This document shows positions 24,993-34,229 of a DNA stretch of 64,000 nucleotides, one piece after another (within the stretch, counting starts at the first letter, position 1; every line of letters begins with the position of its first letter). The stretch is from NCBI RefSeq assembly GCF_009870825.1, contig NZ_WTWY01000003.1, forward strand, positions 310,001 to 374,000. Direction: 5' to 3'. A model generated the notes under the pieces. It made no database searches, was not told the origin of the DNA, and saw only the letters and a list, made by a program, of their open reading frames with translations. Position numbers and translations under genes: made by a program. This DNA comes from Paenibacillus sp. USDA918EY (lineage in GTDB: Bacteria; Bacillota; Bacilli; Paenibacillales; Paenibacillaceae).

Positions 24993-26606
24993 TTATTTTC
25001 CGGTGTTCCAGCGGTCGTATGCTCCTTGGTACAACTCGACGATGCGGTCGGATCCCATTTTCTTGAGCTGGGCGATGTAGTTGTCCCAATCGGACAGCGG
25101 CACTTGCCCGGTCACGAATTTGGCTTCCATCTGCTGCACGTACGTATCCAGGTCGGAGAACAAAGCGGATGCTTCGGTTTGCTCTTCGTTTGTCAGATAG
25201 ACGTTAGGGAAAGGCGTTTTGCCGATCGGCACCAATTTTTCTTTGTTTTCTTTGTCGATCCAATCGTCGAAGTCGGTCCGCAGCCCTTTCGATACTTCAG
25301 GATCGCCGATGCCCGGCGTCAAGATGCCGAAGTTAGGCGTGATCGTTCCGCGGTATTCCTCGCGGTCGCCGCCGCCCGGCACCGGCAGCCATTCCTTCAC
25401 GTGGTTAGCCTTGTCTTTGTATTTCCACAGCGTGCCTTCAGGTCCCTGGTTGAACAAAGTGGAACCTTCATAGCCGTACAGGTAATCGATCCAACGCATC
25501 GTCGCTTCCGGGTTAGGGTTTTTGTTCGTGATCGCGAACGTGCCGTTGGCGGACATCCCCGGATGTTTGCCGTACACCGGCGTTCCCGGAATTTCGCTTT
25601 GCACCGGCGTCATGAGCGGGTTGTCCCCGCTTGGTTCGCCGCCGAGCGTGAAATACGGATAATAGTCGTTGAACAACGCGATCCGGTTGTCCTGCCCTTT
25701 CGCTTTTTTCTGGTCCGGCGTTTGCGAGAACGTTTCGTGATCCAGCAGGTCTTCCTTCCACAGCTTGTTCATGAACGTCAAGTATCCTTTGTAACCTTCC
25801 TCCTGAGGGGAGTAATGCACCTTGCCGTCTTTGTCGGCGTAAATTTTTTCGTCGTACATGCCCCAGAAGCCGAAGAAGTACATCCGCAGATCATCCAGTT
25901 TGACGGAAGTCAGCGGGATTTCGTCCTTTTTGCCGTTGCCGTTCGGATCTTCTTCTTTGACGCGTTTCAGGAACGTATACAATTCGTCGGTCGTTTTCGG
26001 CAGCTGCGTGACGTGAAGCGCCTTCAGGAACTTGCCGTTGTACCACATCGGGCTGCGGTACCAGACGGCGCCGGTATCGATGAACGGGAGCGCATACATA
26101 TGTCCGTCAGGCGTCGTAAAGGATTTGCGGACATCCGGATGCTCGTCGAGAATTTTTTTGAGGTTTGGCGCGTAACCTTCGTCGATGTATTTTTCAAGCG
26201 GCAGCAAAATGCCCTGCGTACCGTAAGTCACCTGCTCCGCAGGCTTCAGGTCGGCTGCGTACAGCATATCCGGCAAGTCGCCGCTCGCGAACATCAGGTT
26301 TTTCTTCGTGGCGAAGCTGTCGATCGGCGAAAGCTGGGGTTCCAGGTGAATGCCGGTCAGTTTCTCCATCTCTTTGAGGACAGGCATCGTATTCCAGTCC
26401 GCTTTCCCCGCATCCTGCGACATCACTTTCAGCGTCAACGGCTTGTCGACGATCGGAAAGCCATCTTTCTTTACCCCTTCCGTCGTTGAAGAAGCCGACG
26501 ATCCTTTGCTGCCCTCCCCATCCTTGGACGATCCGCATGCCGCCAACAAGCTGGCGGACACCGCGAGGCAGAGCAAAATGGATGAAGCCTTGCGAATCTT
26601 GTTCAT
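24993..26606 (-). CDS. Sugar ABC transporter substrate-binding lipoprotein (LplA type)
   Basis: This 537-residue family 1 extracellular solute-binding protein has a lipoprotein signal ending in LLAAC (Cys24). The mature part has the LplA-like pattern (for example MPVLKEMEKLTGIHLEPQLSP and LPDMLYAADLKPAEQVTYGTQGILLPLEKYIDEG). AAAGGGAG precedes the ATG. It is the third gene after the LplB and LplC permeases and delivers an oligosaccharide to them. The ligand is unknown; the downstream GH3 and sulfatase suggest a beta-linked, possibly sulfated sugar. Confidence 0.92.
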   Translation of the reverse strand: MNKIRKASSILLCLAVSASLLAACGSSKDGEGSKGSSASSTTEGVKKDGFPIVDKPLTLKVMSQDAGKADWNTMPVLKEMEKLTGIHLEPQLSPIDSFATKKNLMFASGDLPDMLYAADLKPAEQVTYGTQGILLPLEKYIDEGYAPNLKKILDEHPDVRKSFTTPDGHMYALPFIDTGAVWYRSPMWYNGKFLKALHVTQLPKTTDELYTFLKRVKEEDPNGNGKKDEIPLTSVKLDDLRMYFFGFWGMYDEKIYADKDGKVHYSPQEEGYKGYLTFMNKLWKEDLLDHETFSQTPDQKKAKGQDNRIALFNDYYPYFTLGGEPSGDNPLMTPVQSEIPGTPVYGKHPGMSANGTFAITNKNPNPEATMRWIDYLYGYEGSTLFNQGPEGTLWKYKDKANHVKEWLPVPGGGDREEYRGTITPNFGILTPGIGDPEVSKGLRTDFDDWIDKENKEKLVPIGKTPFPNVYLTNEEQTEASALFSDLDTYVQQMEAKFVTGQVPLSDWDNYIAQLKKMGSDRIVELYQGAYDRWNTGK

Positions 26607-26652
26607 GACAACAACTCCCTTTTGAATGTAAGTTATTGAATTTATGGCAAGA

Positions 26653-27561
26653 TCAGCCCTTGACGGAACCGATCATGACACCTTGCACAAAGTAACGCTG
26701 AAGGAAAGGATAAATGACGATGACCGGCACGGTTGCCACGATGATGACCGCGTATTTGACCAGCGCCGCGATTTCCGCTTTGCTGTTCATCGCCGCCGCC
26801 GTCGACGCGTCGATCGCCCCGCCGCCTTGCGCCGCCATCTCCTGCAAAACGAGAATTTGGCGCAGCACCAGCTGCAGCGGATATTTGGCGGAATCATTCA
26901 AATAGATAAGCGCCGAGAAATAGCTGTTCCAGTTGCCCACGCCGTAAAACAAGGCCATGACCGCAATGATCGGCATCGACAGGGGCAGGATGATTTTGAC
27001 GAACAGCCGCATATTGGTGCAACCGTCGATTTGGGCCGCTTCCTGGAGCTCCTTCGGAATCGAGCTTTGGAAGAACGTGCGGGAAACGATGATGTTCCAG
27101 ATTGAAGCGGCCGACGGTATGACGATCGCCCACATCGTATTGATCATGCCGAGCTGTTTCACCAGCAGGTAGGTCGGCACCAGCCCGCCGCCAAAAAACA
27201 TCGTCACCATGAACATGCCCATAAAGAAGTTGCGTCCGACGAAATCCCTGCGGCTCAGCGCATATGCCGCGGGCAGCGTTACCACGAGGTTGATGGCGGT
27301 CCCTACCGCCGTATATAAAATGGTGTTCGCGTATCCGGTCCAAATGTTCGAATTTTCAAACACCCGCTTGTAACCCTCCAAGGTGAACCCTTTCGGCCAC
27401 AGCCACATTTCCCCGGAGCCCACGAACTTCGGATCGCTGATCGATGCGCTGATCATGTAGACGAGCGGATAAAACACGATCAGAAAAGCCAGGAAAACGT
27501 AAAGATAGTTGAAGACGAGAAACGCCTTGTCGCGTTTGGTTTCGCTTACGCCTGAAAGCAT
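26653..27561 (-). CDS. Sugar ABC transporter permease, LplC/YtcP type
   Basis: This 302-residue permease of the CUT1 oligosaccharide group has about six membrane segments and an EAA loop (KELQEAAQIDGCTNMRLFVKIILPLS). The C-terminal FVQGVMIGSVKG motif is characteristic of LplC/YtcP proteins. AAGGAGG lies just upstream of the ATG. It pairs with the LplB-type permease 15 bp upstream. An ATPase gene is absent; such systems usually share MsmX/MsiK. Confidence 0.94.
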   Translation of the reverse strand: MLSGVSETKRDKAFLVFNYLYVFLAFLIVFYPLVYMISASISDPKFVGSGEMWLWPKGFTLEGYKRVFENSNIWTGYANTILYTAVGTAINLVVTLPAAYALSRRDFVGRNFFMGMFMVTMFFGGGLVPTYLLVKQLGMINTMWAIVIPSAASIWNIIVSRTFFQSSIPKELQEAAQIDGCTNMRLFVKIILPLSMPIIAVMALFYGVGNWNSYFSALIYLNDSAKYPLQLVLRQILVLQEMAAQGGGAIDASTAAAMNSKAEIAALVKYAVIIVATVPVIVIYPFLQRYFVQGVMIGSVKG

Positions 27562-27576
27562 CCGTGCAGCCTCCTT

Positions 27577-28539
27577 TTACCACAAGCTGTTTTCGCTCGT
27601 CCGCCGTACGATTTGATTCACGACGATCAGCAGCACGCAGTTGATCACGGAATTGAACAAACCGATCGCCGTCGAAAAGCTGTACTGGGCATCCACGAGC
27701 CCCGAGCGGTAGACGAACGTTGAAATGACGTCGGAAGAACTCATATTTAACGGGTTTTGCAGCAGCAATATTTTTTCGAAGCCGACCCCGAGCAAACTTC
27801 CCATATTGAGAATCAGCAGGATCGTCATCGTCGGCACCAGCGTCGGAATATTAATGTGGCGAATGCGCTGGAACCGCGAGGCTCCGTCGATGATCGCCGC
27901 TTCGTGAAGTCCCGGATCCACGCCCGAAAGCGCCGCGAGGTAAATGATCGTCCCCCAGCCCGCGCTTTGCCATACGCCGGATAGCACGTACATCGTTTTG
28001 AACCATCTCGGATCCGTCAAAAAGTCCGGCGATTTGAACCCGAACCCTTCGATGATGTGCGTCACGATCCCAGTCGACGGGGACAGGAACGAAATGATCA
28101 TCCCGGCCATGACCACGACGGAAATGAAGTGAGGCGCATACGTGACCGTCTGGGCAAGCTTTTTAAAGAAGCCGTTCCGGACTTCGTTAAACGCCAGCGC
28201 CAGAATGATCGGGATCGGAAATCCGACGGCGAGTTCGTACAAGCTGATGCTCAGCGTGTTCCATAACAAGTCCCAGAAATAATAAGAATGAAAAAAGCGA
28301 GTGAAATGGTCGAAGCCGACCCACGGGCTGCCCGTGATTCCTTTGGTAGGAATGAAGTTTTTGAACGCGATTTGAATGCCATACATCGGTCCGTAGGAGA
28401 AAATGAGAAAGTACAGAAACGCCGGCGCTATAAAGATGTAAAGCTCCCAGTTCTGAACTACCCTTTTCCAGACGCCTTTGCCGGTTTTTTTCGGTTTCGG
28501 CGCCGATCCTAGCGGAATGGCGGTTTTCGTATCCTGCAT
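27577..28539 (-). CDS. Sugar ABC transporter permease, LplB type
   Basis: This 320-residue CUT1 permease has the LplB signature (ILALAFNEVRNGFFKKLAQTVTYAPHFISVVVMAGM) and the EAA loop HEAAIIDGASRFQRIRHINIPTL. GAGGGAG precedes the ATG. It is the first gene of the operon importer-GH3-sulfatase. The upstream gap 28540-28954 holds two cre-like boxes and a set of repeated motifs, described separately, that probably control it. Confidence 0.94.
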   Translation of the reverse strand: MQDTKTAIPLGSAPKPKKTGKGVWKRVVQNWELYIFIAPAFLYFLIFSYGPMYGIQIAFKNFIPTKGITGSPWVGFDHFTRFFHSYYFWDLLWNTLSISLYELAVGFPIPIILALAFNEVRNGFFKKLAQTVTYAPHFISVVVMAGMIISFLSPSTGIVTHIIEGFGFKSPDFLTDPRWFKTMYVLSGVWQSAGWGTIIYLAALSGVDPGLHEAAIIDGASRFQRIRHINIPTLVPTMTILLILNMGSLLGVGFEKILLLQNPLNMSSSDVISTFVYRSGLVDAQYSFSTAIGLFNSVINCVLLIVVNQIVRRTSENSLW

Positions 28540-28606
28540 AGAACCACTCCCTCATCCACTGAACGTTCTTGCCGGCCGCAGCGCCCGGGTTTGGCCACCG
28601 GCACGC

Positions 28607-28620
28607 TGACAGCGCTTACA
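28607..28620 (-). promoter_or_regulatory. Candidate cre (CcpA) box 1
   Basis: The minus strand reads TGTAAGCGCTGTCA, one mismatch from the degenerate cre consensus TGWAANCGNTNWCA. It lies 68-81 bp upstream of the LplB start, a position suited to catabolite repression. Confidence 0.6.
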
Positions 28621-28652
28621 ACCCAAAAGATATCCGACCGCGGGGAAACCGT

Positions 28653-28790
28653 AAATATGCCATTTTTGCAGACGCCTGAAAGCGGCTACAATCCTGAATG
28701 AAAACCATGCCAAAACATGTACGGCCAATCGCAAATATGTCATTTTTGCTGCGATTGTCGCCTATTTAACGCCCGCACCGCAAAAATGAC
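28653..28790. promoter_or_regulatory. Repeated motif AAATATGYCATTTTTGC upstream of the importer
   Basis: The 17-bp motif occurs at 28653-28669 and again at 28733-28749, exactly 80 bp apart. Its GTCATTTTTGC part recurs inverted at 28780-28790, making an 11-bp inverted repeat with the second copy. Such spacing suggests binding sites for an AraC- or response-regulator-type activator of the importer operon. Confidence 0.6.
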
Positions 28791-28844
28791 AATCGGCGGA
28801 CAACCCCTGCGGCGCCTTGTTTAAAGCTGACATCAAAAACGCCA

Positions 28845-28858
28845 TGTATACGCTTACA
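28845..28858. promoter_or_regulatory. Candidate cre (CcpA) box 2
   Basis: TGTATACGCTTACA has one mismatch to the cre consensus TGWAANCGNTNWCA. It lies about 300 bp upstream of the LplB start and about 97 bp downstream of the NlpC gene end. Confidence 0.45.
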
Positions 28859-28916
28859 ACGAGATGTCGGGTATTTCATTGACGCGGCAGCGACAATCGC
28901 TTGTCCCGAAGCAAAA

Positions 28917-28937
28917 AACACGCCGTTTCCGGCGTGT
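28917..28937 (-). terminator. Terminator of the NlpC/P60 gene
   Basis: Arms 28918-28925 and 28930-28937 form an 8-bp GC-rich stem with a TTTC loop, followed by a six-T run on the minus strand. It is 17 bp after the gene end. Confidence 0.9.
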
Positions 28938-28954
28938 CGGTTCGGGCTTGTTTT

Positions 28955-29782
28955 TTATTTCAATGCGCTGCCGCCGTATAAAAAGCGGTATTTCCACGAA
29001 TTTGTAAAATCCGTCACGACGACGCCTCCCGCTTTTTGCGAATAGGTATGAAGGAGTTTGCCGTCCCCCAGGTACAACGCGACATGCGTGATCCGCTCTT
29101 TGGATTTGTTGATGCCTTGGTACGCGGCGCTGCTGGAACCCTTGTAGCTCATGAAAAAGAGGATATCGCCGCGCTTCAGTCCGCTCACGTCATAGACCGG
29201 CGTGCTGTTGTCTTGAATCCAGGTTCCCTGCTTGCGGGAATCGGCCGGAAGCACCAAACCGGCTCCTTCCTTGAAAATTTGGCGGATAAAATCCGAGCAA
29301 TCGAAGGTCGTCGTCGTATTCCGGTCGGAGCCGAATTCATACGGCGTACCCAAGTATTTCATGCCCGTTTGGATGACCTTTTCGATCGCTGTGGACGCGT
29401 TTTGGGATGGCTTCGGCGCAGGCTCGTTTTGGGATGGCTTCGACGATCCTGCCGATCCCGCGCTCTCTTTGATGTATTGGCTGGAGGCGCTGATGTATCC
29501 GACCTTGCCGGACGACGTTTTCACTTTGTAGTAATAAGGCGTGCTCTGGGCCAAAATCGTTACCTGCTCCCCGCGCTTCAAGTAACCGAGCACCTGGCTG
29601 GACAGGGAGGGCTTGTCCCTTAATCGGACCGAGGCTTGAATCAAGCCTGTCTGAAGCTTTGCTGCCGATTGAACCGAAGCCGTCGCCGCAGCCGCATGGG
29701 ACGGGGACGGAAGAATGAAGGCTGCCGATAGCGCCGCCGATGCCGCAAGAAAGCCGAGTATACTTTTCTTGATGTTGATCAT
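28955..29782 (-). CDS. Secreted SH3b-NlpC/P60 peptidoglycan hydrolase
   Basis: This 275-residue protein has a Sec signal peptide (KKSILGFLAASAALSAAFILPSPSHA), an SH3b cell-wall-binding domain (residues about 45-110), and a Ser/Pro-rich linker with a short SKPSQNEPAPKPSQN repeat. The C-terminal NlpC/P60 domain carries catalytic Cys in FDCSDFIRQIF and His in ITHVALYLGDG. It would cleave D-gamma-glutamyl-diaminopimelate bonds in peptidoglycan. The ATG at 29782 follows AAGGAGG at 7 nt. The gap 29783-30154 is AT-rich, carries the GH43 terminator and has no gene. No ydaO-type riboswitch precedes this gene. Confidence 0.93.
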   Translation of the reverse strand: MINIKKSILGFLAASAALSAAFILPSPSHAAAATASVQSAAKLQTGLIQASVRLRDKPSLSSQVLGYLKRGEQVTILAQSTPYYYKVKTSSGKVGYISASSQYIKESAGSAGSSKPSQNEPAPKPSQNASTAIEKVIQTGMKYLGTPYEFGSDRNTTTTFDCSDFIRQIFKEGAGLVLPADSRKQGTWIQDNSTPVYDVSGLKRGDILFFMSYKGSSSAAYQGINKSKERITHVALYLGDGKLLHTYSQKAGGVVVTDFTNSWKYRFLYGGSALK

Positions 29783-30078
29783 GTTGTTTCCTCCTTGAAA
29801 AATTACATCTTTGTAACATTTAGGATATAATTCTGCCTCAGGCAGCGTATTTCTTGTGCTGTCCCCCATTATGTCAAAGCTCGGGTGAGGAGACATGGTC
29901 AATATTTCACAATAAAACTCTCCAAATTATGGTTAAATATAGGTCTTTTGTCCTTTTTAATCCTTAAAAATGGTTTATAAGGAATAATAAGGATTTGAAA
30001 TTAAATATCCTTCAAAGTTGTAACCAATAAAGCAGCGCATCTATTGAGACATTAGTGGCGGGAACCCCTTGAATATAC

Positions 30079-30117
30079 AAAAAAACGGCGCGCGATACGC
30101 GATCGCAAACGCCGTTT
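30079..30117 (-). terminator. Terminator of the pectin operon (after GH43)
   Basis: A stem pairing AAACGGCG near 30083 with CGCCGTTT at 30110-30117, plus an inner CGCG-rich helix, is followed by seven T on the minus strand. It ends the operon that begins at 38038. Confidence 0.88.
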
Positions 30118-30154
30118 CCATGGCGCATGTCCGCAAGTGGCGGTTAGCGCGGTT

Positions 30155-31741
30155 TTATTCGTCTTTTCCTTCGTAGCGGAAGCAGGCAAAATCGGCATGG
30201 ATGCCCTCAAACCGCTGCATGTCGTGAACGGCGACGGCTATAAAATTGCCGGTAAAACCTCCGCTCAAAAAGCCGATGTCGATCGTCTCATGCAGCGGCC
30301 GCCACTCCTCCCCGTTTCCGGCGCGGTAATAGAACCGCGCTGTTGTACCGTCCACAGCGACGGACAGATGGACCGGTTCCCCGTTCCCTGCCGGAACGAC
30401 GACCGGAAGCAGCGTAAATTCGTCCGCCGCGCAGCGCATCATCCGCAGCACCTTGCCCTGTCCTTCTTCGTGGGTGGCATAAGCGTACAAATAATTGTCT
30501 TCGTTCAGGTACAGCAGCAGCCCCGCCATTTGTAAATAACTTTCAGGCGCAAACTCAAACGCGGTTTCGGCAAGGAAACGGACGTCCGTCTGCCGGATCG
30601 CCACCATATGCTGGCGAAACAGGCTTTGCGGCGACTCGCCGGCGCGGATCCGCAGGAAACCGGGGCGCTCGCGCAGGGAGCACCAGCTTTCATCCGCCAA
30701 AATCCGCAGCGTGTTCCACGTTTTGTCCAGCCGCTCGCCGTCGAATGCGTCTTCGAAAATATGCCGTTTCGCCTGCTTTGCCCTCTCCATGCCGAGCGGC
30801 GCAGGCACCTCCGTGCGCGGGTCGCTGCCGCCGCCGGTCAGGCGCAGCCAGCCTTCGTCATCCCAATACACGCTCTGCAGCGCCGTTTCCCGCCCCAAAA
30901 TGGCGTATTGGCCCTCAACCGGACGCGTGCAAAGATGGGCCATGTACCATTCGCCTTGCGGCGTTTGCACCAGGCTGCCATGTCCCGCGCATTGGAGCGC
31001 AAGCTCCGGCCGCCCGCGCGAGGTCAGCATCGGATTGCGCGGATCGACTTCGTAGGCGCCGAGCAGCTCCTTCGAGCGCGCCACCGTCACCGCATGACCG
31101 GAGCCCGTTCCGCCTTCGGCCGTTATCAGGTAATAATATCCGCCCCGTTTGTAAATATGGGGAGCCTCCGTCTTTTTCAGCCACGTGCAATCGAACAGCT
31201 TATGCGGCTTTCCGACGAGCCTTCCCTTTGCCGGATCGTATTCCTGAATGACGATGCCGCTCGATTTGTTGCCTTCCGGAATGCGGTAATCCCACAAGGC
31301 GTTCAGCAGCCATTTGCGCCCGTCCTCGTCATGGAACAAAGACGGGTCGAAGCCGCTGCTGTTCAGATACACCGGTTCGGACCACGGCCCTTCAAGGGAC
31401 TCCGCGGTGATCAAATAATTATGCGCATCCTTAAACGGGCGTTTCGTGCTTTTGACGTCGGTGTACACCAGGTAAAAAAGACCGTCGCAATAGCTGAGCT
31501 GCGGCGCCCATATGCTGCAGTTTTTCGGGTTGCCCCGCAAATCGACCTGGTCCGTCAGCAGATCGGTGAAATGCTCCCAGGAGGCCAAATCCCGGGACCG
31601 GTACACCCTTAGCCCCGGAAGCCATTCGAACGAAGACACCACGATGTAATACATGTCCTCCACGCGCAATATGCACGGGTCCGGATTAAATCCTTTCAAA
31701 ATCGGGTTTTGGATCACGCCTCTTTCCGTCGTCGCTGCCAT
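30155..31741 (-). CDS. Glycoside hydrolase family 43 (beta-xylosidase/arabinosidase-like)
   Basis: This 528-residue GH43 protein has a five-blade propeller with the catalytic-base region NPILKGFNPDPCILR, the pKa-modulating Asp region YLNSSGFDPSLFHDEDGRKW and the acid Glu in KKTEAPHIYKRGGYYYL. A C-terminal beta-sandwich of about 200 residues, as in xylan 1,4-beta-xylosidases, follows. There is no signal peptide. Its start overlaps the pectinesterase end by 28 nt; GGGAGGAG precedes the ATG. As the last gene of the pectin operon it probably trims arabinose or xylose side chains from imported oligomers (inference). Confidence 0.93.
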   Translation of the reverse strand: MAATTERGVIQNPILKGFNPDPCILRVEDMYYIVVSSFEWLPGLRVYRSRDLASWEHFTDLLTDQVDLRGNPKNCSIWAPQLSYCDGLFYLVYTDVKSTKRPFKDAHNYLITAESLEGPWSEPVYLNSSGFDPSLFHDEDGRKWLLNALWDYRIPEGNKSSGIVIQEYDPAKGRLVGKPHKLFDCTWLKKTEAPHIYKRGGYYYLITAEGGTGSGHAVTVARSKELLGAYEVDPRNPMLTSRGRPELALQCAGHGSLVQTPQGEWYMAHLCTRPVEGQYAILGRETALQSVYWDDEGWLRLTGGGSDPRTEVPAPLGMERAKQAKRHIFEDAFDGERLDKTWNTLRILADESWCSLRERPGFLRIRAGESPQSLFRQHMVAIRQTDVRFLAETAFEFAPESYLQMAGLLLYLNEDNYLYAYATHEEGQGKVLRMMRCAADEFTLLPVVVPAGNGEPVHLSVAVDGTTARFYYRAGNGEEWRPLHETIDIGFLSGGFTGNFIAVAVHDMQRFEGIHADFACFRYEGKDE

Positions 31742-32712
31742 GTTCCGTTCTCTCCTCCCTGAATCCAGAAATCCGTGCCTTGGAACACGTCTTGTTTAGC
31801 CGGAGCCGCATCAAGCGAATCGGTGCAAAGCGCCCATGGAACCCGCCGCTCCCGCAGCGCTAGGGCGCCGGAAACGCCGAATTCCCGGTAACGGACCTTC
31901 GTTTCGTTGGCGGGATTGTCCCAGTTATGCCAACCTGCGGGAACGATATGCCCGCCCAGCTTGCAGCCGACGAAATCCGTTTTGGCATGTTCCCGCCAGG
32001 GACGGCCCAAATAAACGTCCGAAACGCCCTGCTCCGCCGTCAACAGGCAATCCCGGAACACGTAACCGTGTTCCGCTCCCGGCGGCGTCGAAGCCGCCGT
32101 CACATACCCGCTCCCCCGCTTCGCATGCCGCAAGCTGCGAATCTCGCACTGCTCGAAATAAGCGGTCGCTCCGCCGAAAATAAAATCGACGGTGCCTTCG
32201 ATCCGGCAGTACCGGTACAGCTGGCGGCAGCGGTCATGATGCTCCCGAACCGGGATTCCGCCAAACGAACCTCCCTGCTTGGTCGCCGGGGGCAGCGGAC
32301 CGGTAAAAAGCGTGTCCTGATGACCCTTGAAGGTGCAGCAGCGAAAAACCGCTTCGTCGCAATACGCGGATACCGCAACCGCCTGCCCGATGTCGTCCCC
32401 CTGCCCCGCCGCATTGGTCACGGTGAGGTTTTCCAGCATCAGCCGCCTGCCTCCCAAAAACAAGGTCGGCGTCGCAAAGGTTCCGATTTCCTCCCCCTTC
32501 TCGTCCTTTTGTTTCGCGTAACGGCTTCTCGTGATCTCCACGCGCCCGATGCCGACGATGCGCAAATTCGAGCGGTAGATGCGAACGGCCTCTTCATAAA
32601 CGCCGGACATGATGTACAGCGTTTCCGGCTGCTCATTGGGCAGCCGTTCCAGGGCGTCCGCCGCTTCCCCGATCGTATGATAGTCGCAAAAGCTTTCCTT
32701 TCCAACCAGCAT
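31714..32712 (-). CDS. Pectin methylesterase (carbohydrate esterase family 8)
   Basis: This 332-residue right-handed beta-helix protein has the CE8 active-site motifs GHQDTLF (oxyanion Gln and Asp), GTVDFIFGGA (nucleophile Asp) and YLGRPWREHAKT (Arg/Trp). It removes methyl esters from galacturonan. Most pectinesterases are secreted, but no signal peptide is present here, so it appears to work in the cytosol on imported oligomers. The ATG at 32712 follows AAAGGA at 9 nt; the longer frame has a Lys/Arg-rich leader and no SD. Confidence 0.93.
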   Translation of the reverse strand: MLVGKESFCDYHTIGEAADALERLPNEQPETLYIMSGVYEEAVRIYRSNLRIVGIGRVEITRSRYAKQKDEKGEEIGTFATPTLFLGGRRLMLENLTVTNAAGQGDDIGQAVAVSAYCDEAVFRCCTFKGHQDTLFTGPLPPATKQGGSFGGIPVREHHDRCRQLYRYCRIEGTVDFIFGGATAYFEQCEIRSLRHAKRGSGYVTAASTPPGAEHGYVFRDCLLTAEQGVSDVYLGRPWREHAKTDFVGCKLGGHIVPAGWHNWDNPANETKVRYREFGVSGALALRERRVPWALCTDSLDAAPAKQDVFQGTDFWIQGGENGTWQRRRKEA

Positions 32713-32791
32713 GCATGGCCGTCCTTTCTTCGCCCTCTTCAATCGAATTCAGCCGTCGATATCCAACCCTTCGGCAACCCCCCTTAAGGTT

Positions 32792-34156
32792 CTACGCTTC
32801 CGTCTCGCTAAGCTCTTCCACCGGCGGAGCCGCCGTAACCTGCTCCACCAGCTTTTCCGGCTTGCGCGTGTTTCGCGAGCGGCAGTCCACCACCTCGACG
32901 TCTTCCCCGTTTTCGATATAAAACGCAGGTCCCTCGTGATTTTCGATCGTGACGTGGCGGAACCGTACGTCCCGCACGTTACCGAGGTAAAACCCCCGGT
33001 TATTCATGTCCTCGATCCCGGCCATCATCGCCGGTTTACCCGGAACGGCCCGTTCGGCCATCGAAATGTCGATGTCCGCAAACGTCACCTCGGCAACGTA
33101 CCGCTCGGCGAGTCCGTACAAAAAGCCGGCCGCCGCATGGACGTTCCGGGCCGTAACGTTGGCAAAATGAATCCGCCGGAACGTCGGCGTCTCCTCCGTT
33201 ACCGGGTACGGGCGTTTATCCCATACGTATTTGTCTTTGCCGCGCGGGCCGCAAAAATAATACAGGTTCATAATAAACGGGCAAATCACGTCCTCCATCA
33301 CGATATTGCTGACCCGTACATCTTCCACGGTTCCTCCGCGGCCCCGTCTCGACTTGAGCCGGATGCCGCGGTCGGTTTGCTTGAAGATGCAGTTCGCGAT
33401 GGTCACGTTCCGAATGTCCCCGCTCATTTCGCTTCCCATCACCACGCCACCATGGCCGTGGATCATCGTGCAATTGGTGATCGCAATGTTTTCGCACGGA
33501 ACGCGTTCTTTCGTGTCCTCGGTTCCGGACTTGATGGCGATGCAGTCGTCCCCGACGTCGATATGGCAGTTGCTGATGCGCACGTTGCTGCAGGATTCCG
33601 GGTCGATGCCGTCGGTGTTCGGCGAATCGGCCGGGTTCCAGATCGAGACGTTGTCGATCGTCACGTCGTTGCAGCGGATCGGGTTGATCGTCCAGCTCGG
33701 GGAATTCCGCAGCGTCACGTCCTTGACGGTGACCCGGGAGCAGCCGTCGAGGCTGATCAGCTTAGGCCGCGGATACTTCAGTTCTTGCCTCCGGTTGCGA
33801 AACAAATCCCACCACGCCTGGCCGTTGCCCTCAAGCGTCCCGCTGCCGGTAATCGACACGTTGACGACGTCTTTGCCGAAAATGCAGGAGGCGTGAACCG
33901 GACGCTGAACGCCTTCCCAGCGGGATTCCACGGCAGGATAATCGCCGGGATCCGTCGTAAAGGAAAGCACCGCCCCCGGGCTCAGCCGCAGCTCGATATG
34001 GTCCTTTAAAAAAATCGCTCCCGTCCGAAAGGTTCCCGCCGGGACGTATACGGTGCCGCCGCCGGCTTCGCTTGCCGCCGCGATGGCGGCATGGATCGCT
34101 TCCGTGGAAGGTTCGGGACTGTTGCGGCGCGCGCCGTAATCGATAATGTTATGCAC
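32792..34156 (-). CDS. Polygalacturonase-type glycoside hydrolase family 28
   Basis: This 454-residue beta-helix protein has all GH28 motifs in order: NTDGIDPESC, DVGDDCIAIKSG (catalytic Asp pair), IHGHGGVVMGSEMSG and RGIRLKSRRGRGG. It hydrolyses alpha-1,4-galacturonan or galacturonate-containing oligomers, probably as an exo-acting enzyme. It starts with GTG (34154-34156) behind GAGAGGAG; no ATG start fits. There is no signal peptide. It lies 79 bp upstream of the pectinesterase gene and 73 bp after GH105. Confidence 0.94.
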   Translation of the reverse strand: MHNIIDYGARRNSPEPSTEAIHAAIAAASEAGGGTVYVPAGTFRTGAIFLKDHIELRLSPGAVLSFTTDPGDYPAVESRWEGVQRPVHASCIFGKDVVNVSITGSGTLEGNGQAWWDLFRNRRQELKYPRPKLISLDGCSRVTVKDVTLRNSPSWTINPIRCNDVTIDNVSIWNPADSPNTDGIDPESCSNVRISNCHIDVGDDCIAIKSGTEDTKERVPCENIAITNCTMIHGHGGVVMGSEMSGDIRNVTIANCIFKQTDRGIRLKSRRGRGGTVEDVRVSNIVMEDVICPFIMNLYYFCGPRGKDKYVWDKRPYPVTEETPTFRRIHFANVTARNVHAAAGFLYGLAERYVAEVTFADIDISMAERAVPGKPAMMAGIEDMNNRGFYLGNVRDVRFRHVTIENHEGPAFYIENGEDVEVVDCRSRNTRKPEKLVEQVTAAPPVEELSETEA

Positions 34157-34229
34157 TGGGATGCCAGCTCCTCTCCGTTAAGTTGAACTCCGGCCAACCA
34201 TAATCATCGGGGCCGACGCCCGCAATTCC

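Noticed and set aside
24963..26489. A 508-codon open frame antisense to the importer lipoprotein gene, and similar long antisense frames at 35520-37049, 39254-41149, 44213-45640, 49355-50920 and 54377-56368
   Set aside because: Each mirrors a well-supported gene on the other strand, has Arg/His/Phe-rich composition and no family motifs. They follow from GC-biased third codon positions.
29783..30078. A riboswitch ahead of the NlpC/P60 gene, expected because ydaO switches often precede such genes
   Set aside because: The AT-rich leader has none of the conserved ydaO blocks and no terminator hairpin.
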